Part shown: piece after piece, positions 42,712 through 52,990 of the stretch
Layout of the letters: every line of letters begins with the position of its first letter
Numbering within the stretch: position 1 is the stretch's first letter
Assembly: GCF_000017405.1 (NCBI RefSeq)
Contig: NC_009668.1
Span: forward strand, 1,729,001 to 1,793,000
Reading direction: 5' to 3'
DNA: 64,000 bases
Source of the DNA: Brucella anthropi ATCC 49188
GTDB lineage: Bacteria > Pseudomonadota > Alphaproteobacteria > Rhizobiales > Rhizobiaceae
Notes under the pieces: generated by a model
The model's database searches: none
What the model was told of the DNA's origin: nothing
Seen by the model: the letters and a program-made list of their open reading frames with translations, nothing else
Program-made: the position numbers and the translations under genes

Positions 42712-43538
42712 AATTCTTTCCTCGAGAAAACCAGCATGGAAAGGGACAGCGGCAGCATGACCCAAAGGCCGAGCGCTAGCGTCAGAGCTGGAGCAGAGAG
42801 CGTAGCGTTACCGGCTATTCCGCCCATGCCAGTTAAAGATCCGGCCTGTCCGAGACCGAAATTGAGAAGCCGGTAGGAATCGGCTGGATTGAGAAGAAGC
42901 AGACCGTTGAGTACCCCACCGCCAACAATACGGCCTTGATCGAAAACCAGCAGAGCAAGAAGTGCTGCGTCATAGATCAGCACGAAAAACAGCCAGACGC
43001 CGATGGCGATACCTGCTGCCGTGCTCCGCTCCCGCACCAGCGTACTTGCGAGAAAGCCGATGGCGATGAACACGGCTCCCAGCAGGACCGACGAGATAAT
43101 GAGTTTGAACAGCGACAGCCAGCTTCCCGCATCCACGCCGGACCCGGTCACGATCAGCGCCACAGCCGCCGCGCCGTACCCGAACAATGTCGCAAAGGAC
43201 AGAATAGCAAGCTGACCAACGAATTTTCCAAGAACCAGCTGAAATCGGCTTATCGGATAGCTCAGAAGCAGCAGCATCGTGCCGCGTTCCATTTCACCGA
43301 CGATTGCATCATGCGAAATGAGAAGGGCAATAAGAGGGATGAGGAAGATTGTCAGGCTGGAGAGACTGACGATCACAACGTCCAGCTTGCTCGCGGCAAC
43401 CGAACTGCCGGTGGGTGCGCTGCCGAGAAAAGTCATGCTTAGGGCCAGTGCCGCAAGCAATAGCGTGGTCGCCAGAACCCAGCGATTGCGCAAGCCTTCC
43501 TGAATTTCCTTGGAAGCGATTATGAGAATATTGTTCAT
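42708..43538 (-). CDS. nosY: NosY, ABC transporter permease
   Basis: 276 residues with six membrane segments of the ABC-2 type. The N-terminus is IASKEIQEGLRNRWVLATTL and the first half has SHDAIVGEMERGTMLLLL. With NosF and NosD it forms the complex that supplies a sulfur species and copper for the CuZ centre of NosZ. It overlaps both neighbours by 4 bp. Confidence 0.92.
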   Translation of the reverse strand: MNNILIIASKEIQEGLRNRWVLATTLLLAALALSMTFLGSAPTGSSVAASKLDVVIVSLSSLTIFLIPLIALLISHDAIVGEMERGTMLLLLSYPISRFQLVLGKFVGQLAILSFATLFGYGAAAVALIVTGSGVDAGSWLSLFKLIISSVLLGAVFIAIGFLASTLVRERSTAAGIAIGVWLFFVLIYDAALLALLVFDQGRIVGGGVLNGLLLLNPADSYRLLNFGLGQAGSLTGMGGIAGNATLSAPALTLALGLWVMLPLSLSMLVFSRKEL

Positions 43539-44467
43539 TCCGCTGCCTCCGCGAGGGCCTCTTCCCCGGCATTGAGGAAGTGGGCGTAAAGTTCGTCCAG
43601 CGTCGGCGGAACGAGATCAAGTTCTGTGAGATTGTCGTTCATGGCCACGATTTCACGGACAAGAGCCATCTTACCTTCCGTCGGAGCTTCCGTTTCGAAG
43701 ATATCCGGGCCGAGACGATGCCAGCGCAATGCAGTATTGGCGGTTGTCGAAGGCAGCCGGGAAACGTCTGGCGTCTGCACCCGTATGCGAAGCGGTAATT
43801 GTGAAATCCGGCGCAACGCATCGATGGAGCCATCGGCAATAATCTTGCCTTTGTTCGCGATGATGACGCGCCCGACTTTGGTTTCCAGTTCGGTCAGGGC
43901 ATGGGACGACATGAGGATTGTCGTGCCTTTGCTCCGCAATTCTTCAAGGACTTCATAGAAGCTCTGACGCAAGGCGGGATCGAGACCGGTCGTCGGCTCG
44001 TCAAGCAACAGAACGGACGGTTGCCCGAGCAATGCCTGAGCAAGCCCCAGTCGCTGGCGCATCCCCTTCGAATAGGTGCCAACCCGCCTGTTCGCAGCAT
44101 GGGCGAGGCCGACGCGCTCCAGCAGCTCTACATTTTGGGCAACCGGCATTCTCTTGAGCCGCGCATAGAAACCGAGCGTTTCGGCTCCTGTCAGCGCCAG
44201 ATTGAAAGAGACGTGCTCAGGCAGATAGCCAAGCCGCAATCTGGCGGCAAAGGCACCGGTCGCCGGATCTTCGCCCAACACGCGAACCGCGCCCTTGGTC
44301 GGGCGGATCAGCCCGAGCATGAGCTTTATCATCGTCGTTTTTCCAGCACCATTATGGCCGACCAGCGCAATGCTTTCTCCAGCGTGGAGGCTGAAACTTG
44401 CATCGCTGATGGCGTCGAACCCGCCATAGGACTTTGTGACCTGATCAAGAATGACAGTCTCAGTCAT
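43535..44467 (-). CDS. nosF: NosF, ABC transporter ATPase
   Basis: 310 residues. Walker A is GHNGAGKTTM, signature YSKGMRQRLGLAQAL, Walker B VLLLDEPTTGLDP, followed by the H-loop in MSSHALTE. Partner of NosY. Overlaps nosD upstream by 8 bp and nosY downstream by 4 bp. Confidence 0.93.
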   Translation of the reverse strand: MTETVILDQVTKSYGGFDAISDASFSLHAGESIALVGHNGAGKTTMIKLMLGLIRPTKGAVRVLGEDPATGAFAARLRLGYLPEHVSFNLALTGAETLGFYARLKRMPVAQNVELLERVGLAHAANRRVGTYSKGMRQRLGLAQALLGQPSVLLLDEPTTGLDPALRQSFYEVLEELRSKGTTILMSSHALTELETKVGRVIIANKGKIIADGSIDALRRISQLPLRIRVQTPDVSRLPSTTANTALRWHRLGPDIFETEAPTEGKMALVREIVAMNDNLTELDLVPPTLDELYAHFLNAGEEALAEAAE

Positions 44468-45848
44468 TTGGTTTTCCTTTCGCCGGATCGGCCGGATGCG
44501 GCGGCTTCATAAGGGGATAGCTATCGACAACACCGCCCGGCAAAAGCGCCGGGAACTGGGTCTGTGCCCAGCGGATTGTCTCGATTGCCGGACTATTGAT
44601 GAGAATTTTTGCCTGTGGCGCAGTCCACAAAACCTTGTCGATCAGATCATTGGGCCGGTAAGGACTATCTGCGATACCGTCACCATTGAGATCGAAGGCC
44701 GGATTGTCGCTCCAGTAATTGCCGCGCCCATTGACCGACCAGTCGAGGTTGCGCGTGCCGACATATTTCACCTGATTGCGGTTGTTTATGAAGGCGTTGC
44801 CGCTCATGGCATTGCCCTCGGAACCGGCAGTAAAGTGAATGCCTATGCTGCAGTTCTCGAAACTGTTTTCGGTGAACTTGTTCTTGTTGGCATTGTAAAT
44901 AAAGACGCATTTTTCCGGACCGAGCCGCGAGGTTGCGCCCGTCTGGGTTTCCGTCTGGTCGTCCGCAGGAAGGCCGTGTTCAGCCTTCTGGACACCGGCA
45001 TCGAGCCAGCGATCTATCGGTTGCATACGCCCGATCACGCGATTGCCGGAAATGACCGAGCTATTTGCATAATTGAGCAACAAGCCATGATCCCGGTCGC
45101 CGTCGGACAGGTTATCCTGCACCTTGAGACGGTTGGTGTACATGATCGCGAAACCGACCGAATTGTTGCGCGAAACATTGCCGATGACCTGGCTGTCATC
45201 CGTGTACATGTAATGAACAGCGAACCTGACATCCTCCATCACATTGTCGCGAAAGATATTTTTGCGGCTGGCATTGGTATAGATGCCGTCGCGCCCGTAG
45301 CGAATGACGTTGCCAATAACCTGTGCGCCGGGCGCATTCCAGATGGAAACGCCGCTGCCGGTTTGCGCCATGCGTACGCCTCGACGGCCAATGATCTCAT
45401 TGCCGCTCGCGATGGAATTTGCGGCGCCATGCAAATAAATCCCGTAGAGGTTATCGATTAGTCGATTGTTCTCGACGCGTGCGCCCGTGGCGGTTTTGGC
45501 CACGAAAATTCCGGAGTTGAGGTCGGGCATGTTATCGCCCGAACCGCGCACTTCCAGCCCGCGCACGATAGCATCCGGTGCGTTGACCGTTATGGCATTG
45601 CCCGAGCCAAGTCCGTCCACAATGGCGCCCTGCTCGCCGGTCAGTTCAATGGCGCGGTCGATCGTAACCGCGCCATTGTGCTTGCCTTTCAGAAGCCGGA
45701 CGACATCGCCCGGCTCCGCTTTGTCGATAGCCGCCTGTACGCCTTCGCCTGCTACGACATCGATCTGCCGTGCCTGCAAACCGTCGCAAAGAACGACGGT
45801 CAGCAGCATTGCGGCACTGAAGGACTGAAACCGGCGGGGGAACCTCAT
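44460..45848 (-). CDS. nosD: NosD, periplasmic beta-helix copper-processing protein
   Basis: 462 residues from the ATG at 45848: signal peptide (FSAAMLLTVVLCDGLQA) then repeated right-handed beta-helix coils (GNVIRYGRDGIYTNASRKN, FRDNVMEDVRFAVHYMYTDD, GNRVIGR). Receives copper from NosL and transfers it to apo-NosZ with NosFY. The frame opens earlier (45938), but that part overlaps the end of nosZ. Confidence 0.93.
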   Translation of the reverse strand: MRFPRRFQSFSAAMLLTVVLCDGLQARQIDVVAGEGVQAAIDKAEPGDVVRLLKGKHNGAVTIDRAIELTGEQGAIVDGLGSGNAITVNAPDAIVRGLEVRGSGDNMPDLNSGIFVAKTATGARVENNRLIDNLYGIYLHGAANSIASGNEIIGRRGVRMAQTGSGVSIWNAPGAQVIGNVIRYGRDGIYTNASRKNIFRDNVMEDVRFAVHYMYTDDSQVIGNVSRNNSVGFAIMYTNRLKVQDNLSDGDRDHGLLLNYANSSVISGNRVIGRMQPIDRWLDAGVQKAEHGLPADDQTETQTGATSRLGPEKCVFIYNANKNKFTENSFENCSIGIHFTAGSEGNAMSGNAFINNRNQVKYVGTRNLDWSVNGRGNYWSDNPAFDLNGDGIADSPYRPNDLIDKVLWTAPQAKILINSPAIETIRWAQTQFPALLPGGVVDSYPLMKPPHPADPAKGKPND

Positions 45849-45853
45849 GGCAG

Positions 45854-47770
45854 TCAGGCCTTCTTCGGTTCCACGAGCATCCGGCCCTTCATTTCCATGT
45901 GCATGGCGTGGCAGAACCACGAGCAGTAATACCACCACACGCCCGGCTTGTTGGCCGTGAAGGTGACAGACGCGGTCGCCTGTGGCCCGATCTCCATGTT
46001 GACCCCGTAATTGATGATGGCGAAGCCGTGCGTAAGATCTTCGATCTCGTCGATATTGGTGACATACACCGTCACCTCATCGCCCTGCTGGACGGTGAAC
46101 TCGGTTAGACCGAAGGCTGGCGCGGCAGACGTCATATAAACGCGCACCTTATTGCCATCCCGGATCACCTCATTCGCGTCCATCAGGTCGAGGCCATCGG
46201 CTTTCGCCTGAGTGACAGCATCGGCGAAGAATGGATCCTCACGGCTCCAGAAGTTGACGGGATTGATCTTGGAACGATGAACAATCGTTGCATCGTGCGG
46301 CTCAGCAAAACTTGGCCCGTCATGGACAATCATCATCTTCTCACCGGAAATATCGATGAGCTGGTCATTTTCCGGCTTGAGTGGGCCGACATTGAGATAG
46401 CGATCCTTGGAGAACTTGTTGAGCGAAATCAGCCACTGACCGTCGGCTTCCTTGGTTTGCCCCATGGAAGTGTGATTGTGACCGGGCTGATAATGCACAT
46501 CGAGTTTCTGACGGATCGGATCGACCTTTTCACCCTTGAAGGCTCGCTTGGCGTCCTCGATATTCCATTTGCAGATCTGGCTGTCGATGAAGAGCGTTGT
46601 ATAGGCGTTGCCCTTGCCATCATAAGCCGTATGCAATGGCCCAAGTCCGAGTTCAGGTTCCGCAACGACTGCATCGCGGGGCTTGATCTTGTCGTCGAAA
46701 AGCTCATCGAACTTGCGAACGTCGAACACGGTAACGGTCGGCGAGAGCTTGCCGTTGGCAACCACATGGATACCGTCTGGCGCAGTGTTGATGCCATGCG
46801 GGCTGTTCGGCACAGGAATGTAACGCGTATATTTGGAACCGTGACGTCCATCGATGACCGGCACACCGTTGATTTCCTTGAAATCACCCTTGGCAACCGC
46901 TTCTTCGATACGCTTCAGGTTGAAGATGACGATCCAGTCCTGCTCGCTCGACATCATTTCGGCGAGCGTCGTACCCTCTTCCGAATTGTAGCAGGTGGCA
47001 AAAGCATATTTGCCCTGATAATCGCAGTCGACATTGTCGAGATTGCCATCGACCATGATCTGCCAGGCAACCTTCATGGTCTCGCCGTCAACGGCCGTGA
47101 AGATCGCGTGATATTGCTTGGTATCGGTCAGATTGCTGCCGTCGTTCGGGATCGGCGCGCGATCTTCACCGTTGCAGAAGACATATCCGGTTTTCGGATA
47201 TTTCTGCACGCGCAAGCCATGCACGGTGTGCTGGTTCGGGAGCTGAATGATCTTGTCGCATTTCATCACATCAAGACGGATGCGGCAGACACGCGTATTG
47301 GCCTTGTCGTTGGCGTAGAGATAGCGTCCGTCATAGGTGCCTTCCGTGAAGGACGGGTGCGGGTGGTGCAAGTCACCATTCAGGAAAATGCCCCCGCGAT
47401 CTTTGAGGAACTCTTGGTCCTGCGGCAGAAGGCCTTCGGTCAGCACCTTAAGGCTTTCATTTGTCTGGCCCCAGCCGGTCGCGCTATCGCGATTGAACAC
47501 CGGAATGCGCATCAGTTCGCGCATCGACGGCAAGCCGACAATACGGACCTCACCGCTCTGACCGCTGGAAAAGAAGACGTAATATTCGTCCAGTTCTCCA
47601 GGCTTCACCTCTGCACTGTGGCCAGCACCGCCGGCAGCAGCTATTGCCGGTTCGGTTGAACCTGCAAACAGCGCTCCACCAAGACCGCCTGCACCGGCAG
47701 CAGCCACAAAGGCTGACGAGCCGAGCAGCTGTCTTCGACTAAGCTGCGTTTTTTTGGTTTCTTCAGACAT
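45854..47770 (-). CDS. nosZ: Nitrous oxide reductase NosZ (clade I, Tat-exported)
   Basis: 638 residues with a Tat signal ([17 protein letters not shown]), which marks clade I. The beta-propeller carries the CuZ histidines (LHHPHPS and others). The C-terminal cupredoxin domain has the CuA motif [12 protein letters not shown] with Cys616, Cys620, His624 and Met627. Reduces N2O to N2 in the periplasm. Complete and normal in length. nosD follows 5 bp downstream. Confidence 0.97.
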   Translation of the reverse strand: MSEETKKTQLSRRQLLGSSAFVAAAGAGGLGGALFAGSTEPAIAAAGGAGHSAEVKPGELDEYYVFFSSGQSGEVRIVGLPSMRELMRIPVFNRDSATGWGQTNESLKVLTEGLLPQDQEFLKDRGGIFLNGDLHHPHPSFTEGTYDGRYLYANDKANTRVCRIRLDVMKCDKIIQLPNQHTVHGLRVQKYPKTGYVFCNGEDRAPIPNDGSNLTDTKQYHAIFTAVDGETMKVAWQIMVDGNLDNVDCDYQGKYAFATCYNSEEGTTLAEMMSSEQDWIVIFNLKRIEEAVAKGDFKEINGVPVIDGRHGSKYTRYIPVPNSPHGINTAPDGIHVVANGKLSPTVTVFDVRKFDELFDDKIKPRDAVVAEPELGLGPLHTAYDGKGNAYTTLFIDSQICKWNIEDAKRAFKGEKVDPIRQKLDVHYQPGHNHTSMGQTKEADGQWLISLNKFSKDRYLNVGPLKPENDQLIDISGEKMMIVHDGPSFAEPHDATIVHRSKINPVNFWSREDPFFADAVTQAKADGLDLMDANEVIRDGNKVRVYMTSAAPAFGLTEFTVQQGDEVTVYVTNIDEIEDLTHGFAIINYGVNMEIGPQATASVTFTANKPGVWWYYCSWFCHAMHMEMKGRMLVEPKKA

Positions 47771-47790
47771 GCTTCTCTCCTTTAGAAAAG

Positions 47791-50163
47791 TCAGACAGCA
47801 GGACCGGTATCGGCAATGCCTTCAACCGGCTTTCCTTTGACTGAGATGACGGGTCTGGCCGGTCCACCGCCACGTTCGGCAGCCGCTGCGAGGGGGGCAT
47901 TGCGGGCTGCGAATTTTTCACGCTTCACGCGCACCTGGATCATGTGCGGGCAGCGTTGGTCGTCGTGATAGAGTTCCTGACAATGCATGCAGTAGATGCA
48001 TTCATTGACGTTGATCTGCCCCTCCGGATGGATCGCCTCGACCGGGCATTCCTTGGCACAACGGTGGCAGGGCGAACCGCATTCCGGCCAACGTTTCAGC
48101 CATTCGAACATGCGGATGCGCCCGGGGATGGCGAGAGCCGCGCCGAGCGGGCACATATAACGGCAGTAGAAGCGCTCGATGAACAGGCCTGCAGTCAGAA
48201 GTGTCAGCGCATAAATGACGAACGGCCACTCACGTGCGAATTTGAGAATTATCGAGGTCTTGAACGGCTCGACTTCCGCGAACACTTCCGCCAGTGCGAC
48301 CGAATAGAGCGACAATCCAAACAGGCCGAGGAAGATCATGTACTTGAGAGGCCAGAGGCGTTCGTGCAGTCCCCATGGAAGCTTGACCTGCGGCACCTTC
48401 AGCCATTGGGCGAGATTGTTGGTAAGCTCCTGCAGGGCGCCAAACGGGCACAGCCAGCCGCAGAAGGGTCCACGCCCCCAGAACAGCAGCCCCGCCGCCA
48501 CCGATGCCCACAGAATGAAGATCAGCGGCGATGTCAGGAAGAATTCCCAGTTAAAGCCGGTAATCAGGGAGTTGGTGAAGGTCAGGACGTTGACGACCGA
48601 CAATTGTGCATTGTTGTAGAAACCGAGCCAGACAAGGATGAACAGAAGATAGCTGCGCCGCAGCCAGGTGAAGAAGCGCGGATGCCTGACCAGACTGTTC
48701 TGGAAGAAGAAGATGCCGACAAGAACCGTGATGGCAAAAGCGGTGATGACCACATTGGCACGATTCATCTCCCACATCCGGACCCAGAGCGGATTGCCCT
48801 CGCCCAGAATGTCGGCCGCATTGGCTTCGCCGACCGGTTGCGGCTGACGCGGTGCATCTGCAGTCGTTGCTGCAGGCTGCGCGGGAGCTGGTTCCGGCTG
48901 CTTCGCCAGATATTTTTCCGGCAAACTGTAGCCGAGATCGTAACTGATATTGGCCTTGTCCCGCGCACCGAAACCGCGCTGTACCAGAAGCTGCAAATCC
49001 CACGGTTCCGTCACGTCGAAGGCAAACCCGTCAGGCACCTCGAACAGTGCTATCTCGCGCAGACGCGGTGCGCCTTCGGCCATGATATCGCCGATACGGG
49101 TATGGTTCTTGTCGCGGAAACGTACGCCCTGCCCGTCCTGCATCAACTCGATGCGGTCAAAGATACCGCCGCGCACATATCCGGAGCCTTTGAAAGAATA
49201 GGCTCCGTCGCCCGCAACCAGGATCGCCTGACGTCCTGGCTTCAGCCGCTTTTGCAAGCGTTCGAAGCCATCCTTGCCAAGCAGGCTGATACCGATCGAC
49301 GGCACTGAGACTGGCGCAACATAAAGCTCGATGAATTCGTCTTCAGGGTTGGTTGTTTCGGGATTGTCGGCGGCACGATCATGTTTGGCGTCACGGAATG
49401 CCTGTGTAACGTTACCAATCGACAGTTTCAGGCTGCGGACCGAACCGTCACCGATCAGTGCCTGCCAGTCCTGCTCGTCGCGGATCTCCAGATCAACCGT
49501 GCGCTGCGCATCAGCTGCGGCGACCTGCACAGGCGCGTTGCCAAGACGCCCACTGCGGACAAGCCCAACGGCCGAGCGAACGACACTGTCTCCCATGACG
49601 AGCACAGTAACCGTGGCACCGCTGACGATTTCCACCTGCGGAGGCTTGTTCTGGCCAGCCGCGACAGCACTCATGTCACTGTCGACCAGCGAGTTCAGCG
49701 CAGCCACAACCTTGGCTTCGGGAATGCCGATCAGCACGATCGGCTCTTTGTGGTCGACCAGTTTTATGCCGCGTATGACGCCTTTGGTATCAATGCCGAC
49801 GACGATATGGATGGGTTTGCCGGAATAACCGATGGAACTGGTGAAGTCAGAATTCAAATAAGCATAACCGATCACCTCGCCCCGCTTCATCAGTGGTGCG
49901 ATTGGCGGCTCGCCCTGCGGCTTGCCGATAGCATCGGCCTCTTTGAAGAGAGCGCTTGCCTCAACCTTCGGAAGGTATTTTTCCAGATCAGCGGCGGATG
50001 CTGTGGTCTGCCAGCAGAGCGCCAGAACCATCGCCGCCAACGCGACGACCCTGGCGGCTTCTAGTAAAAATGAAAATGGCTGACTGACACTTGGAAAACC
50101 CTGTTCCGGCAGTCGGAAAGCTGGAGCGACCACACGGCCCAATAATGCTATTTTCACGTCCAA
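47791..50163 (-). CDS. nosR: NosR, membrane electron donor and regulator of nos genes
   Basis: About 790 residues. A signal sequence and periplasmic FMN-binding domain ([14 protein letters not shown] near 190-205, site of NosX-dependent flavinylation) are followed by several membrane helices and cytoplasmic ferredoxin-type clusters (CRYMCPLGA, then [13 protein letters not shown] and CIYCMHC). Passes electrons toward NosZ and is needed for nosZ expression in several species. No ATG fits; the TTG at 50163 or a GTG two codons later is the likely start. First gene of the operon. Confidence 0.93.
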   Translation of the reverse strand: MDVKIALLGRVVAPAFRLPEQGFPSVSQPFSFLLEAARVVALAAMVLALCWQTTASAADLEKYLPKVEASALFKEADAIGKPQGEPPIAPLMKRGEVIGYAYLNSDFTSSIGYSGKPIHIVVGIDTKGVIRGIKLVDHKEPIVLIGIPEAKVVAALNSLVDSDMSAVAAGQNKPPQVEIVSGATVTVLVMGDSVVRSAVGLVRSGRLGNAPVQVAAADAQRTVDLEIRDEQDWQALIGDGSVRSLKLSIGNVTQAFRDAKHDRAADNPETTNPEDEFIELYVAPVSVPSIGISLLGKDGFERLQKRLKPGRQAILVAGDGAYSFKGSGYVRGGIFDRIELMQDGQGVRFRDKNHTRIGDIMAEGAPRLREIALFEVPDGFAFDVTEPWDLQLLVQRGFGARDKANISYDLGYSLPEKYLAKQPEPAPAQPAATTADAPRQPQPVGEANAADILGEGNPLWVRMWEMNRANVVITAFAITVLVGIFFFQNSLVRHPRFFTWLRRSYLLFILVWLGFYNNAQLSVVNVLTFTNSLITGFNWEFFLTSPLIFILWASVAAGLLFWGRGPFCGWLCPFGALQELTNNLAQWLKVPQVKLPWGLHERLWPLKYMIFLGLFGLSLYSVALAEVFAEVEPFKTSIILKFAREWPFVIYALTLLTAGLFIERFYCRYMCPLGAALAIPGRIRMFEWLKRWPECGSPCHRCAKECPVEAIHPEGQINVNECIYCMHCQELYHDDQRCPHMIQVRVKREKFAARNAPLAAAAERGGGPARPVISVKGKPVEGIADTGPAV

Positions 50164-50235
50164 CCTGCATTTGCTCTGCTATTATTTGCGAGCATGTCTT
50201 TCGGTTGGAAATTATCCGATCAGACAGAGAGTTCA

Positions 50236-50249
50236 TTGATTTGGAACAA
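50236..50249 (-). promoter_or_regulatory. FNR/NNR-like binding site upstream of nosR
   Basis: TTGATTTGGAACAA on the plus strand (TTGTT-N4-ATCAA on the minus) matches the FNR/NNR dyad TTGAT-N4-ATCAA with one mismatch, 73 bp before the nosR start. FNR- and NNR-type regulators commonly activate nosR under oxygen limitation or NO. Confidence 0.55.
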
Positions 50250-50365
50250 ATACAATAAGAAATCACCCAACAACACGACAAACAGAAATCCAAAGTGTTA
50301 AAGGCTCGCCGACACCAAGCCGGGCAAAGCATCCGAACGCGGCTTTCTAGAATCCTGCTATGCAC

Positions 50366-50962
50366 CTAAGGTATCTCGCCGCGCAGATGGCTCGACAGGA
50401 AGCCCAGATTGTCCTGTCCCCAATAAACTTCATCTTCATAGATGTAGGTTGGAAATCCGAACACGCCCTTTTCGACGGCAATCTCGCGATCATTTCGCCA
50501 TTTTCGCAGGACGTCCTCGTCCTGCTCCCGTGACAGGAGATAGGCCCCGTTGAAGCCTGCGGCGTCAGCCACCGCGCGGCGGACATTCGGTTGCCCTATA
50601 TCCTTCGCTTCTTCCCAAAAGGCATGTTGCAGCGCCCGCACCAGCTGCAACCAGTTCTCGCCGTCAAGATAGGCGGCGATCACCAAAAAGGAAGCAGACG
50701 TCGGGTCGCCGAGTGCCGGGCGATTTTCCACCAGCAAAGGTTTACCACGAAACTTCGCCCATCGTTTCAGATCACGCGTGCCATAGGCACGACGCGCATC
50801 GGGACGGTTTCTGGCGAATATTCCGCCATTCTCCTCGATGACAGTCGCCAGATGAGGCTTGATTTCAACCAGATGTCTTGAGGACAACTCCTCCAGCGTA
50901 TCCAGCCCGAGATATGACCACGGCGATCCGATGGAGAAGAAATATTCGATAGTTTTTGGCAC
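50366..50962 (-). CDS. 2-hydroxychromene-2-carboxylate isomerase/DsbA-family protein
   Basis: 198 residues of the thioredoxin-fold HCCA isomerase/GST-kappa family: YFFSIGSPWSYLG with Ser in place of the redox cysteine, and FGFPTYIYEDEVYWGQDNL with the cis-Pro. Members are glutathione-dependent isomerases or transferases. It ends the leftward sulfur operon, 36 bp after the binding-protein gene, so it may handle a thiol-linked intermediate (inference). Confidence 0.85.
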   Translation of the reverse strand: MPKTIEYFFSIGSPWSYLGLDTLEELSSRHLVEIKPHLATVIEENGGIFARNRPDARRAYGTRDLKRWAKFRGKPLLVENRPALGDPTSASFLVIAAYLDGENWLQLVRALQHAFWEEAKDIGQPNVRRAVADAAGFNGAYLLSREQDEDVLRKWRNDREIAVEKGVFGFPTYIYEDEVYWGQDNLGFLSSHLRGEIP

Positions 50963-50998
50963 CTTCGATCCTTCAGTTGCGGGGAAATAATGTCCGGT

Positions 50999-51928
50999 TC
51001 AGTTGAACTTCGGCAGTCCCGGCGGGTTTGTTTCGGAGCGGGGCAGCGCTTCTTCCTCCAGCTGCCAGCGCTCGAGAATTCTGGCATAGGTTCCATCCTC
51101 GATCAGACCATTGGTAGCTACCGTCAGTGCATCGGCCAGACCGCTCCCCTTGCGGGTTGTGATCGCGACATCGGAACGATCCGGCCAACCTGCGCTCAAT
51201 GTTCCGACCCGCTTGATATTCTTGTCACGCGCTGCAATGAAAACGAGCTGCGCATGTGGCTGCACGATCACGTCGGCCCGTCCTGACCGGAGCGCAAGCA
51301 GGCTTGCGGCCTCATCGTCGTAATATTGCAATTCAATCGGTTTCAGACCGGCGGCAACGTTTTCCTCACTCCATTTGACGAGAATGCGCTCCTGATTTGT
51401 CCCCGCACCTACAATGATGCGCAAACCCGCAGCATCCTTCGGTCCCTTAATGGAGGTGACTGGACTGTCCGACTTGACGAAGAACCCGTGCAGGCCCTGC
51501 CGATAAGTCGAAAAGTCGAATTTTTCCTTGCGTTCCTCGGTAACGCCAACGTTTGAAATGACGGCATCATACTTGCCGGAAGCCAGCCCCAGCGGCCAGT
51601 CGATCCACGCCACCGGAACGAGCTCCAGCTGCAGGCCCAGACTTTCAGCGATCGCAGAAGCATATTCCGGATCGGCGCCGACGACCGTTCGTGCATCAGT
51701 GGCATAAGTCGCCAGAGGCGGGCCACCGGGAGCCACGGCCACGGTAAATTTACCCGGCGCAACGAATTTGAAGCCAGCGGGAATGACTGTGGCCGCCGTC
51801 TCATTCTTCTTCGTATGAATACGACCCGGTTGCTCCGGAGAAAGGTCGAAACCGTCCCCTGCCACGGCCGTCAGAACCGGAAATGTCACCCATGCAAGGG
51901 CCGCGATCAACAGAGCTCCTGCTCTCAT
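50999..51928 (-). CDS. Amino-acid-type ABC transporter substrate-binding protein (copy 2)
   Basis: 309 residues with a signal peptide (LLIAALAWVTFPVLTAVAG) and a family-3 binding fold: FDLSPEQPGRIH at the mature N-terminus, then LGLASGKYDAVISNVGVTEE and KFDFSTYRQG. Closely related to the binding protein encoded just upstream. GGAG precedes the ATG at 51928. Likely recruits a cystine-like or S-modified cysteine ligand to the permease-ATPase (inference). Confidence 0.87.
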   Translation of the reverse strand: MRAGALLIAALAWVTFPVLTAVAGDGFDLSPEQPGRIHTKKNETAATVIPAGFKFVAPGKFTVAVAPGGPPLATYATDARTVVGADPEYASAIAESLGLQLELVPVAWIDWPLGLASGKYDAVISNVGVTEERKEKFDFSTYRQGLHGFFVKSDSPVTSIKGPKDAAGLRIIVGAGTNQERILVKWSEENVAAGLKPIELQYYDDEAASLLALRSGRADVIVQPHAQLVFIAARDKNIKRVGTLSAGWPDRSDVAITTRKGSGLADALTVATNGLIEDGTYARILERWQLEEEALPRSETNPPGLPKFN

Positions 51929-52006
51929 GTAAATTTTCTCCAGTATCACAGAAATATGCGGGTCAGTTCGCGTCCCCTCAAACCGACCCGCCCCTCACCT
52001 TTCAAC

Positions 52007-52951
52007 TCACGAGCCGCTCTTCGGCAGTCCCTGCGGGTTGGTTTTGGCTTCGGTGATTGCTTCCGGTCCAAGATTCCAGGTTTCCAGAACCTTCTGATAT
52101 GCCCCGCTTGCGATCAAATCATTCAGGACATCGGTCAGCGGCTGGGCAAGGCCACTTCTCTTGCGCGTCGTGACGGCAATTTCAGCCGTAATCGGCCAGC
52201 CCCCGCTCACAGTGCCGACCAGCTTCGTCTTGCCGTTAATGCCTGCAGAGTAAGCTTGCGTCGCATTCACGCTGAAAACGGCGTCGGCGCGTCCGCTCTG
52301 GACGGCGAGATCCTTGACCGCATCATCATCGTAATACTGCACCTCAACGGCTTTCAGACCGGCAGCTACGTTCTGGCGGTCCCATTCCAGCAGGATTTTT
52401 TCCTGATTGGTGCCCGCATCTGTGATGACCTTGAGACCGGCAATATCTTTCGGAGACTTGATCTCGCCGATCTCGCTGTCGGATTTCACATAGAAGCCAA
52501 GCTCATCCTTGCGATAGGTGGAGAAATCGAATTTCTCCTTACGTTCTTCCGTCACCGTCACATTCGAAATCACTGCATCGAACTTGCCAGAGGAAAGCCC
52601 CAGCGGCCAGTCAGCCCATGCGACAGAAACCAATTCCAGCTGGAGGCCCAGACTATCGGCGATGATCTGCGCCAGATCGACATCGTAACCGATGACGGTC
52701 TTGGAATCCGACGCATAGTCATGCAGTGGCAGATGACCGCTGGTGCTGATGCCGATAGTCAGAACGCCGTCCTTGACGAACTTGAAGTCCTTGATCTCCT
52801 CGACACGCTTGGCGATCTTCTCGACGCGCAGCCGGTTCGGCTGTTCCGGGCTGAGATCGAATTTCCCCTCGCTGCGTGCGGCACCGGAACCAAGCAACCC
52901 AATAGCGATAACTCCGGCGGTCCAGTAGCTCGCTTTTCTGATAAATGTCAT
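52007..52951 (-). CDS. Amino-acid-type ABC transporter substrate-binding protein (copy 1)
   Basis: 314 residues with signal peptide (SYWTAGVIAIGLLGSGAARS), mature start FDLSPEQPNRLR and the conserved SSGKFDAVISNVTVTEERKE. Paralogue of copy 2; the pair resembles the two binding proteins (YtmJ, YtmK) of the Bacillus ytm operon. Lies 39 bp after the permease-ATPase fusion. Confidence 0.88.
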   Translation of the reverse strand: MTFIRKASYWTAGVIAIGLLGSGAARSEGKFDLSPEQPNRLRVEKIAKRVEEIKDFKFVKDGVLTIGISTSGHLPLHDYASDSKTVIGYDVDLAQIIADSLGLQLELVSVAWADWPLGLSSGKFDAVISNVTVTEERKEKFDFSTYRKDELGFYVKSDSEIGEIKSPKDIAGLKVITDAGTNQEKILLEWDRQNVAAGLKAVEVQYYDDDAVKDLAVQSGRADAVFSVNATQAYSAGINGKTKLVGTVSGGWPITAEIAVTTRKRSGLAQPLTDVLNDLIASGAYQKVLETWNLGPEAITEAKTNPQGLPKSGS

Positions 52952-52990
52952 TTCCCGTCTCCTTGTTGTGTCGGTTCTTCCAGCACCGGT

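Noticed and set aside
45854..47770. Long plus-strand frames opposite nosZ and nosR (e.g. 46277-47659, 47944-49308)
   Set aside because: They are antisense shadows of high-GC coding regions; the minus-strand proteins are clear family members.
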